The position numbers and the translations under genes were made by a program. A DNA stretch of 5,522 nt from Candidatus Ventricola intestinavium (lineage in GTDB: Bacteria > Bacillota > Clostridia > Christensenellales > Aristaeellaceae), in assembly GCA_018715105.1 (NCBI GenBank), contig DVMG01000190.1, positions 1-5,522 of the forward strand. Reading direction: 5' to 3'. The notes under the pieces are model-generated. The model saw only the letters and a list, made by a program, of their open reading frames with translations. It had not been told where the DNA came from and searched no databases. Shown here in pieces: positions 1-4,861 of this stretch. The stretch's first letter is position 1. Each line of letters starts with the position of its first letter.

Positions 1-1713
1 TCCATCGTCTAAGGTAAACTTCAGAAGCTTCTTGGACTTTGGCACGGCTTCGCAGGCAAGCACCTTAACTGCCCTGAAATCGGATTTGCTGAAGGTTTCA
101 AAATCCACGAAATCCTTGAACAGCGGCTCGATTTCCACCTTAGAAAAGTCGATTTTCTCCGGCCCGGCTATGCCATCCTTTAAGGCGGTTTCAGGCGCCT
201 GATTGACTGCCTCGTTTCCCACATTCCCCTCTTTTAAGGGTTTCATGGTGGGGAAAAGAAGCACATCCCGGATGGACGCAGAGTTGGTCAGCAGCATCAC
301 CAAACGATCCACGCCAAAGCCCAGCCCGCCAGTGGGCGGCAGGCCATATTCCAGCGCACAGAGGAAATCCTCGTCGATATCCGCATGCTCTCCTTTGGCG
401 CGCTTGGCAAGCGCCTGGCTTTCAAAGCGTCCGCGCTGATCGATGGGATCGTTAAGCTCTGAAAAGGCGTTGCACAGTTCAAACCCATTGGCATAGGCTT
501 CAAAGCGCTCGGTCATATCCGGCTCGTCTTTCTTGCGCTTGGAAAGTGGAGAAATTGCCACCGGATAATCGGTGATAAACGTCGGCTGAATGAGATTGGC
601 CTCCACAAATTCATCGAAGCACGCCTCCAGGCACTCGCCCTTTACGGCGTTTTTCTCGACATGCACTCCCCGCGCCTCACATTCGCTGCGCGCCTGCTCA
701 TCGCTCTGCCATGCGTAGTAATCCATGCCGGAGTATTTCTTGACGGCCTCTGCCATCGTCATGCGCGTCCAGGGGCCGCTCATGTCGATCTCCCGGCCCT
801 GATACTGAATCTTCAGCGTACCGCAGACCTTGCGGGTGACGTCGATATACATCTCCTCGACCAGATCCATGATGTCCCTGTAGTCGGCGTATGCCTGATA
901 CAGCTCAATGGTGGTAAACTCCGGGTTGTGGCGTGTGTCCATGCCCTCGTTGCGGAAGATACGTCCGACCTCGTAAACCTTTTCAAAGCCGCCTACAATC
1001 AGGCGCTTTAAGTAGAGCTCTGTCTCGATGCGCAGATACATCGGGATATCCAGCGCGTTATGATGCGTGACAAAGGAACGCGAGTTCGCGCCGATTTCCA
1101 CGGTCTGCAGCACGGGGGTATCCACCTCAAGGAATCCCTTTCCATCCAAAAACTCGCGAAGCGCCCGGATGATCTGGCTGCGCTTGATGAACGTATCCTT
1201 GACCTCCGGGTTGACGATGGTGTCCACATAGCGCTGCCGGTAGCGCATATCCTGATCTTTCAGGCCATTCCATTTTTCCGGCAGCACCCGCAGGGATTTT
1301 GTAAGCAGCACGAGCTTTGCCGCATGCACGGAAATCTCGCCGGTCTTCGTGCGGAATACCGTGCCCTCTATGCCCAGGATGTCGCCGATGTCCATGGTCT
1401 TGAAGTCCGCATACACCTCTTCCCCCACATCGTCCCGGCGCACATAGGCCTGAATCTGGCCCTCGCCGTCGAGCAGATGCACAAAGGACGCCTTGCCCAT
1501 CACGCGGCGGCTGAGCATTCGCCCGGCGATGGAAACCGTCTTCCCCTCCAGCGCATCAAATTCTTTGAGAATCTGCGCGGAAGTATGCGTGCGGTCATAG
1601 CGCGTGATGGCATAGGGATCGCGTCCCTCGGCCTGATATTGAAAGAGCTTTTTCCTGCGGATCTGCTCCTGCTCGCTGTACGTCGGCTCGGCGAACCTCA
1701 TCTCTTCTGCCAC
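1..1713 (-). CDS. lysS: Lysyl-tRNA synthetase, class II, with C-terminal tRNA-binding extension (3' end outside window)
   Basis: This cytoplasmic enzyme charges tRNA-Lys with lysine using ATP. The window holds 571 codons and no stop. An N-terminal OB-fold anticodon-binding domain spans about residues 58-150. The class II catalytic core follows: motif 1 around GFLEVDTP (193-200), motif 2 from GRIFRNEG (250-272, with RHNPEF), the FELCNAFSELNDP segment (411-423), and motif 3 GGLGFGVDRL (462-471) followed by SIRDVLLFPTMKP. Ordinary bacterial LysRS ends near residue 490-505. Here a linker rich in E, N and A leads into FVDFETFSKSDFRAVKVLAC (535-554) and AVPKSKKLLKF, which resembles the Trbp111/MetRS C-terminal/EMAP-type tRNA-binding OB fold. 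The GTG start at 1713 is chosen because GAGGA lies 7 nt upstream and it gives the usual MAEE N terminus; ATG at 1701 has no good ribosome site. It is probably cotranscribed with greA, since no promoter is visible in the gap. No T-box is seen upstream. Confidence 0.95.
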   Translation of the reverse strand, partial: MAEEMRFAEPTYSEQEQIRRKKLFQYQAEGRDPYAITRYDRTHTSAQILKEFDALEGKTVSIAGRMLSRRVMGKASFVHLLDGEGQIQAYVRRDDVGEEVYADFKTMDIGDILGIEGTVFRTKTGEISVHAAKLVLLTKSLRVLPEKWNGLKDQDMRYRQRYVDTIVNPEVKDTFIKRSQIIRALREFLDGKGFLEVDTPVLQTVEIGANSRSFVTHHNALDIPMYLRIETELYLKRLIVGGFEKVYEVGRIFRNEGMDTRHNPEFTTIELYQAYADYRDIMDLVEEMYIDVTRKVCGTLKIQYQGREIDMSGPWTRMTMAEAVKKYSGMDYYAWQSDEQARSECEARGVHVEKNAVKGECLEACFDEFVEANLIQPTFITDYPVAISPLSKRKKDEPDMTERFEAYANGFELCNAFSELNDPIDQRGRFESQALAKRAKGEHADIDEDFLCALEYGLPPTGGLGFGVDRLVMLLTNSASIRDVLLFPTMKPLKEGNVGNEAVNQAPETALKDGIAGPEKIDFSKVEIEPLFKDFVDFETFSKSDFRAVKVLACEAVPKSKKLLKFTLDDG

Positions 1714-1720
1714 GTTTCAT

Positions 1721-1725
1721 TCCTC
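1721..1725 (-). promoter_or_regulatory. Ribosome binding site of lysS
   Basis: GAGGA on the minus strand lies 7 nt before the GTG at 1713 and decides that start over the in-frame ATG at 1701. It overlaps the stop codon (TGA, 1724-1726) of a short 35-codon reading frame inside and after repeat R1. Confidence 0.8.
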
Positions 1726-1743
1726 ACTTTTTCTTCGGGTAAA

Positions 1744-1887
1744 GGAGACCGGCTTGCGATCTCCGCAGTTTGTTGACATAAGCATCGCTTTCATTCAGCA
1801 TAAGCGCCGCTTTTCCAAGGTTTAAGAGCATCTTTTCTCCCCCCCTTCGGGGGAGAAAAGCGTTTTGTCAACGGTCAGAGGAGATCG
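1744..1887 (-). repeat. Structured intergenic repeat element, copy R1
   Basis: Read on the minus strand, the element is built of nested inverted repeats. The outer stem is CGATCTCC (1887-1880) with GGAGATCG (1764-1757). Next come conserved segments TCTGACC (1879-1873) and AAACTGC (1771-1765). The inner stem is GTTGACA (1872-1866) with TGTCAAC (1778-1772). Inside is a 12-bp hairpin CTTTTCTCCCCC / GGGGGAGAAAAG (1860-1832), then a TTAAACCTTGGAAAAGC block. A 3' hairpin can form from GGAGATCG (1764-1757), loop CAAGC, and CGGTCTCC (1751-1744), which uses the same strand as the outer stem. A homologous copy, R2, lies at 4701-4861 in the opposite orientation. A 24-base core is identical (1867-1844 against 4730-4753), and the inner stem differs by two compensatory pair changes. 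The 12-bp hairpin has no U-tract on either side, so it is not a normal terminator. R1 lies in the greA-lysS transcript in the sense of those genes. Its identity with a named family is not established. Confidence 0.85.
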
Positions 1888-1934
1888 GTATGCGCTCTTC
1901 CTCCCGGGTTGACATCCGGCCGGTGACCCGAGGA

Positions 1935-2420
1935 TCAGCGGGTGATCTCCATGATCTTGAGCCTGCGCGCGCCGCCCGGCGTCTGGGCCACGACCACATC
2001 GCCCACATGCGCGCCGATCAGCGCCGCGCCGACCGGGGATTCGTTGGAGAGCTTGCCGTTCACCGGGTCAGACTCCGACGTGCCCACGATGGTGTAGACT
2101 TCCTTCTCCTCGTCGGGATCTTCCACATCCACAAGCGTCACCCGCGTGCCAAAGCCCACGACGTCGGTGCTGATCTTGCTCTCGTCCACGACGACTGCAT
2201 TTTCAATCATCTGGCGCAGCTCGTTGATGCGCTGCTCAAGCACGGCCTGATCGTTTTTCGCGGCGTCGTATTCCGCGTTTTCGCTCAGATCGCCGTACGA
2301 GATGGCTACCTTGAGCTGCTCGGCCACGCGCATCTTCTCCGTTGTCTCTTTGTATTCAAGCTCTTCTTTCATCTTCTGAAGGCCTTCGCGGGTGACAACC
2401 ACATGCCTGGTATCCGTCAT
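1935..2420 (-). CDS. greA: Transcription elongation factor GreA
   Basis: GreA binds in the secondary channel of RNA polymerase and stimulates cleavage of backtracked transcripts, rescuing stalled elongation complexes. The 161-residue product has the normal family length. An N-terminal coiled-coil hairpin (about 1-75) carries the diagnostic tip GDLSENAEYDAAK (43-55), with the acidic residues D44 and E47 expected to position catalytic Mg2+. A C-terminal FKBP-like domain follows (about 85-161), including GFGTRVTLVDVED and the family motif ESPVGAALIGAHVGD. The reading frame is open 17 codons further upstream, but ATG at 2420 is chosen because AGGAGA precedes it at 8 nt and MTDTRHVVVTREGLQKMKEE is a standard GreA beginning; the upstream extension also lies inside the leader hairpins. 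It has its own consensus promoter and lies upstream of lysS, 221 nt away, a gene pairing common in Firmicutes. Confidence 0.97.
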   Translation of the reverse strand: MTDTRHVVVTREGLQKMKEELEYKETTEKMRVAEQLKVAISYGDLSENAEYDAAKNDQAVLEQRINELRQMIENAVVVDESKISTDVVGFGTRVTLVDVEDPDEEKEVYTIVGTSESDPVNGKLSNESPVGAALIGAHVGDVVVAQTPGGARRLKIMEITR

Positions 2421-2428
2421 CAATGATC

Positions 2429-2434
2429 TCTCCT
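2429..2434 (-). promoter_or_regulatory. Ribosome binding site of greA
   Basis: AGGAGA on the minus strand lies 8 nt before the ATG at 2420. It supports that start over the ATG at 2471. It begins 7 nt after the second leader hairpin ends, so the hairpin leaves it exposed. Confidence 0.85.
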
Positions 2435-2441
2435 TTTCATC

Positions 2442-2467
2442 TTGCCCCGCAGCATCCGCGGGGGCAA
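2442..2467 (-). other. Hairpin B in the greA leader
   Basis: On the minus strand TTG plus CCCCGC (with one bulged C) pairs with GCGGGG plus CAA around the loop GGATGCT, giving 9 bp. It lies directly upstream of the greA ribosome site. No U-tract follows, so it is not a terminator; it may protect the mRNA 5' region or influence translation (inference). Confidence 0.6.
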
Positions 2468-2474
2468 ACAAGCC

Positions 2475-2498
2475 GCCCGAAGGGAATCCCCTTCGGGC
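2475..2498 (-). other. Hairpin A in the greA leader, possible attenuator
   Basis: GCCCGAAGGG and CCCTTCGGGC form a perfect 10-bp stem with a 4-nt loop (GATT on the minus strand). The stem would start about 12 nt after the predicted transcription start. It is followed by GGCTTGTTTG, only weakly U-rich, so termination here would at best be partial. It could equally be a 5'-stabilising stem. Confidence 0.6.
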
Positions 2499-2516
2499 AT
2501 ACTGTTATATGGTAGG

Positions 2517-2545
2517 ATTATACTCTCCCTTGCCGGTTTTGTCAA
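2517..2545 (-). promoter_or_regulatory. Perfect-consensus vegetative (sigma-70/sigma-A) promoter of greA-lysS
   Basis: On the minus strand the -35 box is TTGACA (2545-2540) and the -10 box is TATAAT (2522-2517), with a spacer of exactly 17 bp (2539-2523). Both hexamers match consensus fully. The start site is expected near the A at 2510, giving a leader of about 90 nt before the greA ATG. It lies just past the terminator of the HD-domain gene, so it begins a new transcription unit. No other promoter is visible before lysS. Confidence 0.9.
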
Positions 2546-2577
2546 TCGACCGGGCTATTTTCTTTAATAGGGTTTCT

Positions 2578-2608
2578 AAAAAGCGCAGGGGCCCCCTGCC
2601 CTGCGCTT
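2578..2608 (-). terminator. Intrinsic terminator of the regulator-kinase-HD operon
   Basis: On the minus strand AAGCGCAGGG (2608-2599) pairs with CCCTGCGCTT (2590-2581), a perfect 10-bp GC-rich stem with an 8-nt loop. It runs straight into TTTTT (2582-2578). The stem overlaps the TAA stop codon (2609-2607) of the HD-domain gene. The stem and U-tract together make this a strong factor-independent terminator. Confidence 0.92.
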
Positions 2609-3266
2609 AAAGCACCTTTCCTCCGTTGGCCTTGAGCTTGAAGCTGCAGCCCAGCATCTCGGCGGCCCTGCGGCACATGAGCATCCGCTCCAGAAAGATT
2701 TCAAAATAATCCAGCACCGAGCAGATTTCGTCATCCAGCTGGATATCCAGGGTGATCTGGCGCTTCTCCCTGTCCATATGCAGCACCGAGCTGATGGCCG
2801 CAAAGTTCACCCGGTCATGAATATCAAACTTTGTCCGGTCACGTCCGCGCACGCGGTTTCGGCGCACATCCGTCTTGTCCGCCAGGATCAGCGCAGCCGA
2901 CACGGCATCCACCGCCGTGCCGGTCTTCTCATCGTGATTGCCGATGGCAGCGATCACGGTTGCAATCTCCGCCGGCTCCATGCCCAGATCCCGCAGGATG
3001 GTCATCGCCATGATGGCGCCCGTATGGGCATGATCCGTGCGGTTGACGCAGTTGCCCATATCATGCATGTATCCGGCAATGCGCGCCAGCTCCACATCCC
3101 GCTCGGCATATCCCAGCGCAAGCAGAATATCGGCCGCCGTGTTGGATACCTTCATCGCATGGCCGACGGAGTGCTTGGTGTAGCCCAGCACGCCCAGATT
3201 TTCATTTCCCTTTTCGATATAGGTGCGGATCTCCGCATTGTTTTTGATATCCTGAAACGTAAGCAT
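2607..3266 (-). CDS. HD-domain phosphohydrolase-like protein
   Basis: The 219-residue soluble protein shows the HD superfamily metal-binding pattern: H36 in HSVGHAMKV, H68-D69 in AGYMHDMGN, additional histidines H79/H81 and H111 (IGNHDEKTGT), and D130 in LILADKTDV. HD proteins are usually metal-dependent phosphohydrolases acting on nucleotides or phosphoesters; the substrate cannot be read from the sequence. The C-terminal part (about 135-219) begins with an Arg-rich stretch and is unassigned. No signal peptide or membrane segment is visible. It follows the kinase by 14 nt and is probably cotranscribed, suggesting a linked signalling or stress role (inference). ATG at 3266 is preferred because AGGGGGGA precedes it at 5 nt; an in-frame ATG at 3284 would overlap the kinase stop, but its only Shine-Dalgarno-like bases lie directly against it with no spacing. 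The stop lies within the operon terminator. Confidence 0.85.
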   Translation of the reverse strand: MLTFQDIKNNAEIRTYIEKGNENLGVLGYTKHSVGHAMKVSNTAADILLALGYAERDVELARIAGYMHDMGNCVNRTDHAHTGAIMAMTILRDLGMEPAEIATVIAAIGNHDEKTGTAVDAVSAALILADKTDVRRNRVRGRDRTKFDIHDRVNFAAISSVLHMDREKRQITLDIQLDDEICSVLDYFEIFLERMLMCRRAAEMLGCSFKLKANGGKVL

Positions 3267-3271
3267 GGATA

Positions 3272-3279
3272 TCCCCCCT
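3272..3279 (-). promoter_or_regulatory. Ribosome binding site of the HD-domain gene
   Basis: AGGGGGGA on the minus strand lies 5 nt before ATG 3266. It falls just after the kinase stop codon and decides the start against the in-frame ATG at 3284. Confidence 0.7.
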
Positions 3280-3280
3280 T

Positions 3281-4609
3281 TCATCCTCTTGGCAGCCGTT
3301 CAAACGTCACATCAATCCTCGTTCCTCTGCCCAACTCGCTTTTGAGTGAAATTCTGGCGTGATGCTTGGCCGCGATGTGTTTGACAATGGCCAGGCCCAG
3401 GCCCGTGCCGCCCGTCGCCTTGGAACGGCTCTTGTCCACACGATAGAACCGTTCAAACACGTGCTCCTGGTTTTCGCGGGAAATTCCGATTCCCGTGTCC
3501 TGCACGCAGACGATCACCTTGTCCCGCACAGGCCGCACTTCCACGCGCACGCTTCCCCCCCGCACATTGTAGCGGATTGCATTGTCGCAAAGATTATAGA
3601 GAAGCTCCTCCATCATCTGCCTGTCCGCGCTGACGACGGCGCTTTTGGCATCCAGCTCCAGGGTCACGCCCATCTGCTGTGCATTGAGCTTGAGCTGGTC
3701 CAGCGTCGCCGCCGCGATCGGCGCAAGATCCACCGGCTCAAAAACCAGTTCCGGCATCGGCCCATCCATCTGAGAAAGACGGATGATGTCGTTGATCAGC
3801 GTCAGAAGACGGTTGGCGCTTTTATGGATCTCGCCCGCAAAAGCCTTGGCCTGCTCCCCCTCCGCCATGCCGTTTTCAATCAGCTCCGCATAACCGGAAA
3901 TCGATGTCAGCGGTGTCTTGAGCTCATGGGAGACATTGGCCGTGAATTCCACGCGCATGTTTGCGCTGCGCAGGATTTCCTCATGCTGCTTCTGGATCAT
4001 GTTCATAAACGGTTCCAGCTCCGGATAGCGCGTCACGCCGCTCATGTTGTCAAGGTGAGCGGTCATCTGCTCAATGGGGCGGATCATGTGCACAATCAGG
4101 GCATTGGCCAGCAGCGCGCAAAGCCCCACCAGGATCAGCAGCAGCAGCACGATGAGCGGCGCCGCCTTCATGTAGACACTCCAAATGCTCGAAGCTTCCT
4201 GCGCCAGCCTGAGCACATCGCCGTCACGCAGGCGGAGCGCGTAATAAAACGTGCTGCTTTGCAGCGTGCGGGAATCGCGGATGTCGCTGCCCTCCCCGGT
4301 TTCAAAGGCCTCCATGATTTCAGGGCGCTTTGCATGGTTTTCCATGCTCTGCGCATCCGCCACGCTGTCATAGGCCACGGTGCCGTCGGCACGGATAAGC
4401 GTGATGCGCATCTCCTCCTGCTGCAGCGCAAGCGCCTGCTCTTCGCCGCTCTCTTCGATGAGCCTGCCCAGCATGCGCCCCTGGGCGCGCAGGTCGTCGA
4501 TCACGCGGTTTTCAAACATGCTGTAGGAAAGCCAAACGAGCAGCACCGTTGTGACCGCTACCGCGATCCCGATCACGCCAACAAAATAACGAAAGATCTT
4601 TTTCTTCAC
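3281..4609 (-). CDS. Membrane sensor histidine kinase, PhoR/WalK type
   Basis: This inner-membrane kinase autophosphorylates on histidine and should pass the phosphate to the response regulator encoded upstream. The 442 residues show a first membrane segment (about 9-30), an extracytoplasmic PAS-like sensor (about 35-145, with ITLIRADGTVAYDS typical of PhoR-like sensors), a second membrane segment (about 149-173), a HAMP linker (about 174-225), the HisKA dimerisation domain with the phospho-acceptor H228 in NVSHELKTPLTSISGYAEL, and the ATPase domain. ATPase motifs are the N box (N339 and N343 in LLYNLCDNAIRYN), DTGIGI (371-376), the F box ERFYRVD and GGTGLGL (400-406). The start is GTG at 4609: an in-frame TAA lies two codons upstream, so no longer form is possible, and the ribosome site (GGGGA, 8 nt upstream) is weak. 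Family membership is clear; the signal sensed, whether phosphate or cell wall, is not. Confidence 0.93.
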   Translation of the reverse strand: MKKKIFRYFVGVIGIAVAVTTVLLVWLSYSMFENRVIDDLRAQGRMLGRLIEESGEEQALALQQEEMRITLIRADGTVAYDSVADAQSMENHAKRPEIMEAFETGEGSDIRDSRTLQSSTFYYALRLRDGDVLRLAQEASSIWSVYMKAAPLIVLLLLILVGLCALLANALIVHMIRPIEQMTAHLDNMSGVTRYPELEPFMNMIQKQHEEILRSANMRVEFTANVSHELKTPLTSISGYAELIENGMAEGEQAKAFAGEIHKSANRLLTLINDIIRLSQMDGPMPELVFEPVDLAPIAAATLDQLKLNAQQMGVTLELDAKSAVVSADRQMMEELLYNLCDNAIRYNVRGGSVRVEVRPVRDKVIVCVQDTGIGISRENQEHVFERFYRVDKSRSKATGGTGLGLAIVKHIAAKHHARISLKSELGRGTRIDVTFERLPRG

Positions 4610-4670
4610 GTCTTACGTCCCCGTTTCGGTGCATGATGGAAGCGCCCCATGGGCCATTCGCCGTCCGGCT

Positions 4671-4702
4671 CCTCTTTTGTGCCCTATGGGGAGCAAAAGA
4701 GG
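4671..4702. other. Long hairpin overlapping the terminator upstream of the kinase
   Basis: CCTCTTTTG (4671-4679) and CAAAAGAGG (4694-4702) are perfect 9-bp inverted repeats, with a further CCC/GGG pairing inside (4682-4684 with 4689-4691). On the minus strand its first arm uses the last four stem bases and the U-tract of the terminator at 4695-4719, so the two folds exclude each other. Whether this matters is unknown, because the second arm is made after the terminator. Confidence 0.6.
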
Positions 4703-4719
4703 CCGCCACAGGCGGCCTC
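4695..4719 (-). terminator. Terminator-like hairpin between response regulator and kinase
   Basis: On the minus strand GAGGCCGCC (4719-4711) pairs with GGCGGCCTC (4707-4699) around the loop TGT and is followed by TTTT (4698-4695). It would end or reduce transcription coming from the regulator before it reaches the kinase. The stem coincides with the left flanking hairpin of repeat copy R2, so the terminator may have come with the repeat. No convincing promoter for the kinase is seen between it and the GTG at 4609, so readthrough is probably needed. Confidence 0.75.
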
Positions 4720-4861
4720 AGACCGTCGGCAAAACGCTTTTCTCCCCCGAAGGCGGAGAAAAATTCTCCTAAACCTTGGTCTCCTAAATCTTGGAAAAGC
4801 AGTGCCTGTCATGGATGAAAACGATGCCTGTGCCGACAAACTGCGGCCGCTGCAGGCGGCC
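4701..4861 (+). repeat. Structured intergenic repeat element, copy R2
   Basis: Read on the plus strand it matches R1. A left hairpin is GGCCGCC/GGCGGCC (4701-4717). The outer stem is GCGGCC (4712-4717) with GGCCGC (4845-4850). Conserved segments are TCAGACC (4718-4724) and AAACTGC (4838-4844). The inner stem is GTCGGCA (4725-4731) with TGCCGAC (4831-4837). The inner hairpin pairs TTTTCTCC (4738-4745) with GGAGAAAA (4755-4762). A 3' hairpin GGCCGC, TGCAG, GCGGCC (4845-4861) ends against the regulator's stop codon. The last 43 bases of the inner part (4795-4837) align to R1 without gaps, with 31 identities by eye and mostly transitions. R2 runs antisense to the surrounding operon, while R1 runs in the sense of its operon. 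The left and right flanks (4701-4718 and 4845-4862) are near-identical direct repeats, 16 of 18 bases. Confidence 0.85.
4765..4794 (+). repeat. 15-bp tandem duplication inside R2
   Basis: TCTCCTAAACCTTGG (4765-4779) is followed immediately by TCTCCTAAATCTTGG (4780-4794), 14 of 15 identical. R1 has only one such unit, so the duplication is probably specific to R2 and shows this part of the element tolerates length change. Confidence 0.85.

Noticed and set aside
1060..1776. A 238-codon plus-strand frame opposite lysS
   Set aside because: It is antisense to conserved LysRS motifs and shows no family features; its composition is that of a complementary-strand shadow.
1832..1860. 12-bp hairpin in R1 as an intrinsic terminator of greA
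   Set aside because: Neither strand has a U-tract after the stem, and the hairpin belongs to the repeat element, since the same hairpin occurs in R2 in the other orientation.
1906..1929. Imperfect palindrome just after greA as a terminator
   Set aside because: The dyad needs mismatches or bulges, has almost no loop, and is followed on the minus strand by GGGAGGAAG rather than U residues.
1714..1934. T-box or separate promoter for lysS
   Set aside because: No T-box sequence is visible. The TTGACA strings in R1 are stem arms with no suitable -10 box 16-18 bp away.
3359..4636. A 425-codon open frame on the plus strand opposite the kinase gene
   Set aside because: It is a GC-driven shadow: rich in His, Arg and Ala with no recognisable domain, while the opposite strand encodes a complete histidine kinase with every expected motif.
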